This document shows, piece after piece, positions 38,888-48,636 of a stretch of DNA of 64,000 nt. The stretch is from Cellulomonas sp. Y8. Lineage in GTDB: Bacteria > Actinomycetota > Actinomycetes > Actinomycetales > Cellulomonadaceae. The notes beneath the pieces are model-generated. The model did no database searches. It was not told where the DNA came from and saw nothing but the letters and a program-made list of their open reading frames with translations. The stretch lies in assembly GCF_008033115.1 (NCBI RefSeq), contig NZ_CP041203.1:1054001-1118000 (forward strand), in the 5' to 3' direction. The first letter of the stretch is position 1. Every line of letters begins with the position of its first letter. The translations under genes were made by a program, and so were the position numbers.

Positions 38888-39835
38888 ATGGGCAGCGCCA
38901 GGGCACTCGCAGAACCGCGCGCACCCGTCCTCGGCCCCGTCACCGCCGACGACGTGCGCACGAGCGGGCTGGCGGGTGAGGACCTCCGCCGCGCCGTGCG
39001 GGCAGGGGCGTTCGTGCGCGTCCGGCACGGCGCGTACGTGCCCGCCGCGACCTGGGAGTCCGCTGACCGGGCCGAGCGCCACCGCCTCCTCGTCCGCGCC
39101 GCAGCCCGCAGCCTCGCAGCGCCCGTGTTCGGGTACGAGTCGGCCGCCGCGATGTGGCGGCTCCCGCTGCTCGAGGGATGGCCGTCAGATGTGCAAGTCC
39201 TGGTCCTGGACGCGCGGGGCACTCCTTCGACCCGCGGCGTGCGGCGACACCGGCTGGCCACCCTTCCGGACGTGCGCGCCGTCGACGGCGTGACCGTCAC
39301 GACCCTCGCCCGTACCGTCGTCGACCTGTCTCGGACAGGGTCCTTCGCGCGCGGGCTCGCACTGGCCGACGACGCGCTGCACCGGCACCGGGTCGACCCG
39401 GACGACCTCGCCCGGGAGCTCGCCGCCGCGGGGAGCGGGCGCGGGGTCCGCGCGGCCCGCCGGGTGCTGGCCGAGGCGGACGCCGGTGCCGAGTCTCCCG
39501 GGGAGTCGCTCAGTCGTGCACGGATGATCGAGCTCGATCTGCCGCGGGCTTCGCTGCAGCGCGAGGTGCGCGACAGCAGCGGGCTCGTCGGTCGCGTCGA
39601 CTTCCTCTGGGAGGAGCTCGGCGTGGTCGGCGAGTTCGACGGCCGGCTGAAGTACCGCGTGGACGGGGTCGGCGACCGCGCCACCGTCGAGGACAGGGTG
39701 TGGGCGGAGAAGCGACGCGAGGACCGGATCCGCGCCACCGGCCTGCGGGTCGTCCGTTGGACGTGGCGCGACGCCCTCGACGCTGGCCGCCTGGCGCGCG
39801 TCCTCGCGACCGCCGGAGTCCGGCCCGCCCCCTGA
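38888..39835 (+). CDS. AbiEi-like HTH plus DUF559/Vsr-type nuclease-fold protein
   Basis: A 315-residue protein. The N-terminal region (about 18-110: DDVRTSGLAGEDLRRAVRAGAFVRVRHGAYV-type segment, cited in part) resembles the winged-helix AbiEi antitoxin domain. The C-terminal about 100 residues look like a DUF559/Vsr-type PD-(D/E)XK fold: VDFLWEE, VVGEFDGRLKY, EKRREDRIRATG, VVRWTW. No AbiEii nucleotidyltransferase toxin is adjacent, so a classical type IV toxin-antitoxin pair is absent. Such proteins occur in many copies in actinobacterial genomes; I know no proven function. ATG 38888 has AGGG seven bases upstream. It is bracketed by two related palindromes and lacks operon partners. Confidence 0.8.
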   Translation: MGSARALAEPRAPVLGPVTADDVRTSGLAGEDLRRAVRAGAFVRVRHGAYVPAATWESADRAERHRLLVRAAARSLAAPVFGYESAAAMWRLPLLEGWPSDVQVLVLDARGTPSTRGVRRHRLATLPDVRAVDGVTVTTLARTVVDLSRTGSFARGLALADDALHRHRVDPDDLARELAAAGSGRGVRAARRVLAEADAGAESPGESLSRARMIELDLPRASLQREVRDSSGLVGRVDFLWEELGVVGEFDGRLKYRVDGVGDRATVEDRVWAEKRREDRIRATGLRVVRWTWRDALDAGRLARVLATAGVRPAP

Positions 39836-39913
39836 CGCACGCCGGCGCGGCGCGGCGCTCGGCCGCGTTCACCCGCCGGCGCACGCCAGCCCCGCCGCGC
39901 GCCCGCGCCGCGC

Positions 39914-39986
39914 GCCGAGCGGGCAACCGACACGTCGAGGGGGTAGTCAGCGACTACTCGCTCGACGCGTCGACTACTCGCTCGGC
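39914..39986. repeat. imperfect 35-bp inverted repeat downstream of the AbiEi/DUF559 gene
   Basis: Arms 39914-39948 and 39952-39986 match at 28 of 35 positions around a 3-base loop. The right arm is closely related to that of the palindrome at 38722-38780 (shared core CTCGACGCGTCGACT). The left arm has drifted. Its outer edge GCCGAGC is shared with other palindromes in the window. Confidence 0.8.
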
Positions 39987-40047
39987 GGCAGGTGCCGCGC
40001 GGCGAGCGGCAGGCGGGCGCGGCGCGGGCGCACGGCGCGGGCGCGGG

Positions 40048-40082
40048 CGAGGGCCGGGACCCCCTCGGGGTCCCGGCCCTCG
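40048..40082 (-). terminator. strong hairpin terminator
   Basis: A perfect 16-bp GC-rich stem (arm includes GGGCCGGGACCCC) with a 3-base loop, 20 bases past the stop of the minus-strand gene at 40102. It lies at the end of a convergent gap and could serve both directions. Confidence 0.7.
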
Positions 40083-40101
40083 GCCGTGCGGTGCGCGGGT
40101 G

Positions 40102-40605
40102 TCAGGCCCGCACGTTCTCCTCCACGCCCGGCGCGGTGCCGGCGGGGCGGGTGGTGTCCGTGGTCGCCACGGCCTTGCGGCCGCCCAGGGCGAACAGCGC
40201 CCAGCCGACGAGGATGAACAGGACGCCCAGGCCCATGACCAGGGCGGCGACGCCGAAGGCCACGACCGAGGTGAACAGCGAGGCCCGCAGGAAGGACGCG
40301 TTCATCGCGACGTCGCGCAGCGGGTCGTCCTGCTCGAGCTCGGCGTAGGTCTTGCCGCCGGTCGCCTCGAGGGCGTGGTGCTGGATGATGTCGGCCTGCG
40401 CGAACGCCGTCCACGGGCTGGTGACGGCCTGGCCGCCGAAGTTCGCGGCGTCCTCCGAGACGGTGATGTTCTCGTCGGCGAGGTGGCTGGAGACGGAGCC
40501 CCAGGTGACGCCGCCGGCGATGATGAGGACGATGCCGGCGATCGCCGTGATGATGCCGATGACGCGAGCAGCCTTCGAGCCGCCCGTCGCTGCCACGGTT
40601 GCCAT
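40102..40605 (-). CDS. small two-helix membrane protein of unknown function (often misnamed LigA)
   Basis: A 167-residue protein. An N-terminal helix (about 16-36) and a C-terminal helix (about 113-142) flank an extracytoplasmic domain with ADENITVSEDAANFGGQ and GKTYAELEQDDP. Homologues in related actinobacteria are, to my memory, often labelled 'aromatic ring-opening dioxygenase LigA'; nothing in this sequence supports an enzyme. ATG 40605 has AAGGGAA seven bases upstream. The 313-base region before it holds several DosR-like boxes and a Rex-like box, so expression probably responds to oxygen or redox state. That is the best clue to its role. Confidence 0.8.
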   Translation of the reverse strand: MATVAATGGSKAARVIGIITAIAGIVLIIAGGVTWGSVSSHLADENITVSEDAANFGGQAVTSPWTAFAQADIIQHHALEATGGKTYAELEQDDPLRDVAMNASFLRASLFTSVVAFGVAALVMGLGVLFILVGWALFALGGRKAVATTDTTRPAGTAPGVEENVRA

Positions 40606-40712
40606 GGTCGTGTTCCCTTCCGATACCCCCGGTGCGGGACGACCGTCGGTCGACCCGGTGGAACCTGTGAGCCCCACGTGGAAGAGCCTGTCTCCCCCGT
40701 CGGCCGCGCCGT

Positions 40713-40835
40713 GGGACCAAGGTCACGGAAACGGCCACGATCCTGCTTTGTGAAGCCGGGCACAAAGACCGGATTTCCGCTGGTCGGGCCCTTGGTCCCA
40801 GCTATGACACCCAGTCAGCCTAGGACATAGGTCCT
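40713..40835 (-). promoter_or_regulatory. cluster of DosR-like boxes and one Rex-like box
   Basis: Within the 313-base gap 40606-40918 upstream of the minus-strand gene at 40605. GGGACCAAGGTCAC (40713-40726), its near-inverse GGGCCCTTGGTCCC (40786-40799) and AGGACATAGGTCCT (40822-40835) resemble the DosR/DevR consensus GGGACTTNNGGCCC and its palindromic form. CTTTGTG-N8-CACAAAG (40746-40767) is a perfect inverted repeat with the spacing of Rex sites (TTGTGAA-N4-TTCACAA). The remainder of the gap holds only the guaA terminator and leader sequence. Roles are inferred from motif likeness. Confidence 0.55.
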
Positions 40836-40874
40836 GGTCGGCGCCCACCCGCTCCGGACGATCGGGACGCACGA

Positions 40875-40906
40875 CGGCCCGGCACCCCTGTCGGGGCACC
40901 GGGCCG
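40875..40906 (-). terminator. guaA terminator hairpin
   Basis: Fourteen-base arms (CGGCCCGG on the outside, GGGG/CCCC inside) with two wobble positions and a 4-base loop, directly after the guaA stop on the minus strand. No T-run. Confidence 0.6.
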
Positions 40907-40916
40907 CGGCGCGTCA

Positions 40917-42520
<1,604 letters not shown>

Positions 42521-42595
42521 CCCACCAGGGTAGTGCGCCCCGCCGACAGCCCGGGACGCGCCGGGACGCCCCGGCGACCCCGCGGGGCGCCGGCC

Positions 42596-43015
42596 TCAGG
42601 AGCCGGAGCGCTCGCCGATGCGGCGCTGCCGGCTGATCTCCTTGCGGAGGCTCTCGTGGAAGTCCTCGGCGACGGCGAGCTGCTCGCGCAGCGCCCGGGA
42701 CCGCTCCTCCGCGGCCAGCCGGTACATGCGCAGGCGCTCGAGCAGCGCCTCGTGCTCCTCGGCGTCGATGCCCGGCTCGTTGATCTTGTCGAGCACGCCG
42801 AGCAGGTCGCCCATCTCGTCGAGGGAGAAGTCGAGCGGCTTCATGCGCTTGATCAGCTCCAGCCGTGCGATGTCGGGCTCGGTGTAGAGGCGGAAGCCGC
42901 CGTGCGTGCGGGCCGAGGGCCGGACGAGGCCGACCTCCCCGTAGTACCGGATGGTCCGCAGCGACAGGCCGGTGCGCTCGGCGACCTCGCCGATCTGCAT
43001 GTGGTGCAGGCTCAC
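42596..43015 (-). CDS. MerR-family transcriptional regulator
   Basis: A 139-residue regulator with the N-terminal MerR winged helix: MQIGEVAERTGLSLRTIRYY, then a wing and a second helix (LDFSLDEMGDLLGVLD). A long C-terminal coiled coil (about 80-130, rich in Arg, Glu and Leu) would dimerise. No Cys ligands for metals are seen, so the effector is unknown. GTG 43015 has AAGGAGG five bases upstream. It is divergent from the acyltransferase gene (220-base gap with no other feature recognised apart from that gene's promoter) and lies 75 bases downstream of nothing else on its strand. Confidence 0.88.
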   Translation of the reverse strand: MSLHHMQIGEVAERTGLSLRTIRYYGEVGLVRPSARTHGGFRLYTEPDIARLELIKRMKPLDFSLDEMGDLLGVLDKINEPGIDAEEHEALLERLRMYRLAAEERSRALREQLAVAEDFHESLRKEISRQRRIGERSGS

Positions 43016-43235
43016 GGCCACCTCCTTCCGCACCGGGCGGCGTCAGCATAGCCACGCGGGGTCGGCGCCGGCCGGACCGACGTCCCGGCGGCGCCGGGCG
43101 TCGCGGCCGGGACGCGCGTCCCCACCCTCCTGTCACGTGAGCGTCGGGTGCCCGTGTGAAGATCCGGTGCCGGTCGTCACCCGCACGGCGCAGCACCCTT
43201 CTCAAACCTCGCAAAGCGGACATACCTTCCGTTAC

Positions 43236-44378
43236 GTGAGGGATGACGCACCGGCGAGCGCGCCGACGACGACCACCGGCACCGGCCTGCCCGGCACGGG
43301 CCTGGCGTCGCCGGTGCCCGCCTCCCCCGCCCCGGGTGCGCCCGCGCGGCCCGCGCGGCTTCCCGGCCTCGACGCGCTCCGCGGCCTGGCGGTCGGCCTG
43401 GTGCTGCTGAACCACGCCGCGCCCGACGTCTTCGGTGCCGCGGGCGTCCTCGGCGTCACGGTGTTCTTCGCGCTGTCGGGCTGGCTCATCACCGGCGTCC
43501 TGATGCGCGACCTCGACCGCGGCGGGCGGATCCGGTTCGGCCGGTTCTACGGCCACCGCCTGCTCCGGCTCTACCCGCCGCTGCTGCTGATGCTCGCGGG
43601 CTACGTCGTCGTCGAGGGCGCGTTCGACCTGCTCGGCCAGGCGCACCTGGTGCCGGAGACCCTGGTCGCCGCGCTGACGTACACGATCAACATCCCGGGC
43701 CTGCCGCACGGCAGCGAGTCGGTCTACCACTTCTGGACCCTCGCCGCGGAGGAGCAGTTCTACCTGGTGTGGCCCCTGGTGCTGGCCTGGGCGTGGCGGC
43801 GCGGGTGGCTGCGCGCCACCACCGGGGTCGCCGTCGCCGCGGCGCTGGCCGCCTGCATCGTGACGCTCCTGCTCGTCGTGCCGGACGTGGCCCGGGTGTA
43901 CGCCCTGCCGACCTCCTGGGGGGCGGCGCTGCTCATCGGCTGTGCGGGGTACCTGGGGCGCACGGCGCTGGCCGCCCGGCTGCCGCAGACGGTCCGCGCC
44001 CGTCGCGCGGTGCAGGCCGGGATCGTGGTGGCGCTGCTCGGCGGCACGCTGCTCACCGGGCTGGCCGGGCACACCGCCTGGTACCTGCTGGGCGTCCCCG
44101 CGGTGGCCGTCGCCACCGTCGTGCTGATCAGCTACGTCGGGGGCTGGCGGACGCTGCCGTCGCGCTGGCTCCGGCCCGCGGTCGCGCTCGGCACGGTGTC
44201 GTACGCGGCGTACCTGTGGAACGGCGCGATCGTGCGCTGGCTCGGGCACCCCGACGACCTCGGCGGGATCGCGCTCGGCATCGGGCTGACCCTGCTGGCG
44301 GCGACCGCGAGCTGGTGGCTCGTCGAGCGCCCGGTGGCGCGGTGGCGGGCGCGCCGCCCGGCCGCCGCCACGGCCTGA
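43236..44378 (+). CDS. acyltransferase 3 family membrane protein
   Basis: A 380-residue polytopic protein that probably O-acylates a cell-surface sugar or lipid. Family signatures: LPGLDALRGLAVGLVLLNH (His in the first helix), FFALSGWLITG, RFYGHRLLRLYPP and FWTLAAEEQFYLVWP. About ten helices follow, ending with LWNGAIVRWLGH and WLVERPVARWR. A Thr/Pro/Ala-rich leader of about 40 residues precedes them. GTG 43236 sits seven bases after TACCTT (43223-43228), a -10-like element, so the transcript is probably leaderless. Substrate not evident. Confidence 0.88.
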   Translation: MRDDAPASAPTTTTGTGLPGTGLASPVPASPAPGAPARPARLPGLDALRGLAVGLVLLNHAAPDVFGAAGVLGVTVFFALSGWLITGVLMRDLDRGGRIRFGRFYGHRLLRLYPPLLLMLAGYVVVEGAFDLLGQAHLVPETLVAALTYTINIPGLPHGSESVYHFWTLAAEEQFYLVWPLVLAWAWRRGWLRATTGVAVAAALAACIVTLLLVVPDVARVYALPTSWGAALLIGCAGYLGRTALAARLPQTVRARRAVQAGIVVALLGGTLLTGLAGHTAWYLLGVPAVAVATVVLISYVGGWRTLPSRWLRPAVALGTVSYAAYLWNGAIVRWLGHPDDLGGIALGIGLTLLAATASWWLVERPVARWRARRPAAATA

Positions 44379-44387
44379 CCAGGCGGC

Positions 44388-44795
44388 TCAGCCCAGGCGG
44401 GCCTGCGCGTCGGCGTGCACCCGGCGCTCGAGGATGAACGACATGACCGGCACGACGCCCGCGAGCGCCATCGTCACGAGCCGGCCCAGCGACCAGCGCA
44501 TCGCCGACCACAGCTGCACGACCGTGAACAGGTACACCACGTAGATCCAGCCGTGCACGATGGCGATCCAGGTGCCCAGGACCGGCAGCGGCGACCCGGT
44601 CGCCGGGTCGACCCCGTTGGCGTGGAACACGTACTTGAGCACCATCTCGAGGCACAGCACCAGCAGCATCGTGCCGGTGACGAACGCCATCACGCGGTAC
44701 CGCGTCAGCCGGCCGGCCGCGGCGGGGTGCACGGGGGCCGGGCGCGCCGCCGGGGCGGCGGGGGCGGGCGTGGGCTGGCCGGTGGGCTCGGTCAT
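44388..44795 (-). CDS. DUF3817 membrane protein
   Basis: A 135-residue protein with a Pro/Ala-rich start and three hydrophobic helices: VMAFVTGTMLLVLCLEMV, WIAIVHGWIYVVYLFTV and the last around residues 104-120. VHGWIYVVYL and the final FILERRVHADAQ are typical of DUF3817, a family common near guaA in actinobacteria. No biochemical role known to me. ATG 44795 has GAGGAG ten bases upstream. It ends 9 bases after the convergent acyltransferase stop. Confidence 0.88.
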   Translation of the reverse strand: MTEPTGQPTPAPAAPAARPAPVHPAAAGRLTRYRVMAFVTGTMLLVLCLEMVLKYVFHANGVDPATGSPLPVLGTWIAIVHGWIYVVYLFTVVQLWSAMRWSLGRLVTMALAGVVPVMSFILERRVHADAQARLG

Positions 44796-44944
44796 CGCAG
44801 CAGGTCTCCTCGGGCGGGGGCGGGACGCTCCGACGATTCTCGCTCACGCGGCGGGCGTCGTGACCGACGGCGGCGCCCCGCGGTGGCGTCCACCGGTCAA
44901 AACGCTTGCCGCTGTGTCGGGGGTCACCCGTAGCGTTGACCGAC

Positions 44945-46882
44945 GTGCGACCCCTCCCCCAGCCCGACCCCGGCCGACCGCCGCTGACCGGCCCCTGGCG
45001 CCTCATGCTCTGGCAGGGACGCCGGCAGCTCGGCGTGCTCGCGGGCGCGACCGCGGTCGCCGTCGTCGGCAACGTGGCCGCCGCCCTGCTCCCGTGGCAG
45101 CTCGGCCGCGTCGTCGACGACGGGCTCGACGACGGCCTGGGCGCCGCGCTGTGGCTCGGCTGCCTCGGCGTGTTCGCGCTCGGCATGGTGCAGGTCGGCA
45201 CGAACGTGTGGGGCCACCGGCTCGACGTCGAGAACTGGCTGCGCGCCGCGTTCGCGTCCTCACAGCAGGTCGGCCACCACGTGACCCGGACCGGCGACGC
45301 CGTCACCGACGAGCTGCCGACCGGCGAGGTCGTCGCCACGGTCGCCTCCGACGCGCTCCGGATGGGCGAGGTGTACGCCATCCTCCCCCGGCTCGTCGGC
45401 GGCATCGCGGCCTACCTGGTGCTCGGCGCGGTGCTGCTGAGCACGTCGGTGCCGCTCGGCCTCCTCGTGCTGCTGGGGCTGCCGGTCGTCGTCGCGGTGC
45501 TGTCGCTGCTCGTCCGCCCGCTGCAGAAGCGGCAGGCGGAGCAGCGCGAGGCGACCGGGCGGCTCACCACGCTCGGCGCGGACACCGTCTCCGGCCTGCG
45601 GATCCTGCGCGGCATCGGCGGCGAGGACGTGTTCGCCGGCCGGTACCGCGCCCAGTCGCAGCAGGTGCGTGCGGCGGGCGTGCGGGTGTCGCAGACCCAG
45701 TCGCTGCTCGACGCGCTGCAGACGCTGCTGCCGGGGCTGTTCCTGGCGGTGGTCGTGTGGGCCGGTGCGCGGCTCGCGATCAGCGGCGACATCACGCCGG
45801 GCCAGCTCGTCGCGTTCTACGGCTTCGCGGCGTTCCTCACCCAGCCGCTGTGGACCGCGAGCGAGGCGATCCGCGTGGTCACCCGCGCGGTGGTCGGCGC
45901 GCGCAAGATCATCCGCGTGCTGTCCGTGCGCGTCGCGGGCTCCGACGACCCGGTGACCCCGGCACCGTCGCCCGCGGCCGGCGAGCCGCTGGTGGACGAA
46001 GGCAGCGGGCTGGTCGTGCGGCCGGGCCGGATCACCGCGCTGGTGAGCGCCGACCCGGACGAGACCGCGCGGCTCGCGCTGCGGCTGGGCCGGCTGGGTC
46101 CGGCGCGGCACGGCGGGGCGGACGACGAGGACCTCGACGAGTCGGGCCAGGACGGGACGCTGGTCGACGCACGCGCCGGCGCCGCCGACGACCCCGGACT
46201 GTCCCGCGTCCGCTGGGGTCGCGCGCTGCTCACCGAGCTCGGCCTCGCCGAGGTCCGGGACCGCGTCGTGGTCGCCGAGTCGACCCCGCACCTGTTCACC
46301 GGCCTGCTGGCCGACGAGCTCGACGTGCGCGGCGGCGCCGACCGCGAGGCCCTGCTCGAGGCCATGCGGGTCGCCGACGCGGGCGACGTGCTCGACTCGG
46401 TGCCCGGCGGTCTGGACGGCGAGGTCGAGGAGAAGGGCCGCTCGCTCTCCGGCGGCCAGCGGCAGCGCGTCGCCCTCGCCCGCGCGCTGCTCACCGGCGC
46501 GGAGGTGCTCGTGCTGATCGAGCCGACCAGCGCCGTCGACGCCCACACCGAAGCGCGGATCGCCCGCCGGCTCGCCGACGCCCGCCGCGGCGCGACCACG
46601 GTCGTCGTGACGGCCAGCCCCCTGGTGCTCGACGTCGTCGACGAGGTGGCGCTGGTCGCCGGCGGGCGGGTCGTCGCGACCGGCACGCACCGCGACCTCG
46701 TCACGGCGCGGGACGCGACCGGCGCGGCCTACCGCGCGGTGGTGTCTCGCGCGGAGGACGACCACGCCGACGCGCCCGCCGGGACGCCGGCAGCGGAGGG
46801 TGCGACCCCCACCGCCACGACCACGACCACGACCACCGCGACGACCGACGAGGAGGACCGCCGTGAAGCTGCCCGTCGCTGA
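44945..46882 (+). CDS. ABC exporter subunit with degenerate ATP-binding domain
   Basis: A 645-residue half-transporter with six membrane helices (about 25-330) and a nucleotide-binding domain. The Walker A region reads RITALVSADPDETARLAL: the GKS/T lysine is absent. The Walker B Asp is replaced (VLVLIEPTSAVD), and the switch His is missing (VVTASPLVLD). The ABC signature LSGGQRQRVALARALL is perfect. The C-terminus is an Ala/Thr-rich tail with a run of Thr. GTG 44945 probably begins a leaderless message. Its 3' end overlaps the partner gene by 20 bases. With that partner it forms a heterodimer with only one working ATP site. Substrate unknown. Confidence 0.88.
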   Translation: MRPLPQPDPGRPPLTGPWRLMLWQGRRQLGVLAGATAVAVVGNVAAALLPWQLGRVVDDGLDDGLGAALWLGCLGVFALGMVQVGTNVWGHRLDVENWLRAAFASSQQVGHHVTRTGDAVTDELPTGEVVATVASDALRMGEVYAILPRLVGGIAAYLVLGAVLLSTSVPLGLLVLLGLPVVVAVLSLLVRPLQKRQAEQREATGRLTTLGADTVSGLRILRGIGGEDVFAGRYRAQSQQVRAAGVRVSQTQSLLDALQTLLPGLFLAVVVWAGARLAISGDITPGQLVAFYGFAAFLTQPLWTASEAIRVVTRAVVGARKIIRVLSVRVAGSDDPVTPAPSPAAGEPLVDEGSGLVVRPGRITALVSADPDETARLALRLGRLGPARHGGADDEDLDESGQDGTLVDARAGAADDPGLSRVRWGRALLTELGLAEVRDRVVVAESTPHLFTGLLADELDVRGGADREALLEAMRVADAGDVLDSVPGGLDGEVEEKGRSLSGGQRQRVALARALLTGAEVLVLIEPTSAVDAHTEARIARRLADARRGATTVVVTASPLVLDVVDEVALVAGGRVVATGTHRDLVTARDATGAAYRAVVSRAEDDHADAPAGTPAAEGATPTATTTTTTTATTDEEDRREAARR

Positions 46883-48596
46883 CGCCCCCGCGCTGCGCCG
46901 GCACACCGCCGCGCTGCTCCGCCGGCACCGCCGCGGCCTCGGCGTCGTCGTGCTGCTGCACGTGCTCGCCGCCACCGCCGGCCTGGCCGGCCCGTGGCTG
47001 CTCGGCCGGCTGGTCGACGCGGTGGTCTCCGGCACCACCACGTCGGTCGTCGACCGGACGGTCCTCGTCCTGGTCGTGGCCGTGCTCGCCCAGACCGTGC
47101 TCATCCGGTACGCCCAGCGCGCCGCGATGGTGCTCGGCGAGTCGGTGTTCGCCGAGCTCCGCGAGGAGTTCGTCGCCACGGTCACCCGGCTGCCGCTGTC
47201 GACGGTCGAGCGCGCCGGCACCGGCGACCTCGTCGCGCGCACGACCACCGACATCGACCGCGTCCAGTACACGGTCCGGTTCGGCGTGCCCCGCCTGCTG
47301 GTCACGGCCGCGACGATCGTGCTCACGCTGGTCGCCGCGTTCGCCACGAACGCGCTGGTCGCCGTCGGCCTGCTCGCGGGCGTCCCGCTGCTGCTGGCCG
47401 TCACCCGGTGGTACCTGCGCCGTGCGGCCCCGGCCTACCTGCGCGAGTCCGCCGCGTACGCCGCGCTCAACGGCACCATCACGGAGTCCGCCGAGGGCGC
47501 GCGCACCGTCGACGCCCTGGGCCTCGGCGCGCGCCGCCGCGCCCGGGTGGACGCCGACCTGCGGGAGGCGTTCGCGGCCGAGAGCGCCACGCTCAACCTG
47601 CGCTCGGTGCTGTTCCCCGGCGTCGACACGTCGTTCGTGCTGCCGGTCGTCGCGGTGCTCGCCTGGGGCGCGTACCTCATCTCGACGGGCCACGCCACGA
47701 TCGGCGCGGTCACGACCATCGCGCTGTACGCGACGCAGATCATCCACCCGATCGGCGAGCTCATCTTCTGGCTCGACGAGATCCAGGTCGGTGCGACCTC
47801 GCTGGCCCGGATCCTCGGCGTCGCCGACGTCGCCCCCGACCGGACCGCGCGCGACGCGCGGCCCGCCGGCTCGGACGTGACGGCCCGCGCGGTCCGGTAC
47901 GCCTACCGCGAGGGGCACGACGTGCTGCACGGCATCGACCTGGGCCTGCGCCCGGGCGAGCGGCTCGCGGTCGTCGGGCCGTCCGGCGCGGGCAAGTCGA
48001 CGCTCGGCCGGATGCTCGCCGGGATCCACCCGCCCACGGGCGGGTCGGTCACCGTGGGCGAGGTGCCGCTGGTCGACCTGCCGCTGGACGAGCTGCGCGG
48101 CCACGTCGCCCTGGTCACCCAGGAGCACCACGTGTTCGTCGGCCCGCTCGCGGACAACCTGCGGCTCGCCGACCCGGAGGCCGACGACGCGGCGCTCGAG
48201 CGGGCGCTGCGCGCGGTCGACGCGTGGGACTGGGTGCGGGCGCTGCCCGAGGGCCTCGCCACGCCGGTCGGCTCCGGCGGCACCGCGCTGACCCCGGCGC
48301 AGGCGCAGCAGATCGCCCTCGCCCGGCTCGTGCTGCTCGACCCGCACACCCTGGTGCTGGACGAGGCGACCTCGCTCCTCGACCCCCGCGCCGCGCGGCA
48401 CCTGGAGCGGTCGCTGTCCGCCGTGCTCGAGGGCCGCACGGTCGTCGCGATCGCGCACCGGTTGCACACCGCCCACGACGCGGACCGGGTCGCCGTCGTC
48501 GACGCGGGCAGGATCAGCGAGATCGGGCCGCACGACGAGCTGGTCGCCGCCGGCGGGGACTACGCCTCGCTCTGGCACTCCTGGCAGCGGGAGTAG
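46863..48596 (+). CDS. ABC exporter subunit with active Walker motifs but degenerate signature
   Basis: A 577-residue half-transporter. Six membrane helices (about 20-305) lead to a nucleotide-binding domain with intact Walker A (GPSGAGKSTLG), Q-loop (LVTQEHH), Walker B (TLVLDEATSLLD) and switch His (IAHRLHTAHDAD). The ABC signature is altered to LTPAQAQQIALARL instead of LSGGQ. It therefore complements the upstream subunit, which has a good signature and no Walker A. GTG 46863 has GAGGAGG six bases upstream and overlaps the first gene. Likely exports a lipid, peptide or drug; no substrate clue in the neighbours. Confidence 0.92.
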   Translation: MKLPVADAPALRRHTAALLRRHRRGLGVVVLLHVLAATAGLAGPWLLGRLVDAVVSGTTTSVVDRTVLVLVVAVLAQTVLIRYAQRAAMVLGESVFAELREEFVATVTRLPLSTVERAGTGDLVARTTTDIDRVQYTVRFGVPRLLVTAATIVLTLVAAFATNALVAVGLLAGVPLLLAVTRWYLRRAAPAYLRESAAYAALNGTITESAEGARTVDALGLGARRRARVDADLREAFAAESATLNLRSVLFPGVDTSFVLPVVAVLAWGAYLISTGHATIGAVTTIALYATQIIHPIGELIFWLDEIQVGATSLARILGVADVAPDRTARDARPAGSDVTARAVRYAYREGHDVLHGIDLGLRPGERLAVVGPSGAGKSTLGRMLAGIHPPTGGSVTVGEVPLVDLPLDELRGHVALVTQEHHVFVGPLADNLRLADPEADDAALERALRAVDAWDWVRALPEGLATPVGSGGTALTPAQAQQIALARLVLLDPHTLVLDEATSLLDPRAARHLERSLSAVLEGRTVVAIAHRLHTAHDADRVAVVDAGRISEIGPHDELVAAGGDYASLWHSWQRE

Positions 48597-48636
48597 GGCG
48601 GGCGGGTCGCGCGCGGCGCGAGCACGGCGGTCGGGG

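Noticed and set aside
38888..39835. A complete type IV toxin-antitoxin system
   Set aside because: Only the AbiEi-like domain is present; no AbiEii nucleotidyltransferase gene is adjacent, and the fused nuclease-like domain points to a different role.
40102..40605. LigA-type aromatic ring-opening dioxygenase
   Set aside because: No metal ligands or dioxygenase fold motifs; two helices and a small extracytoplasmic domain only.
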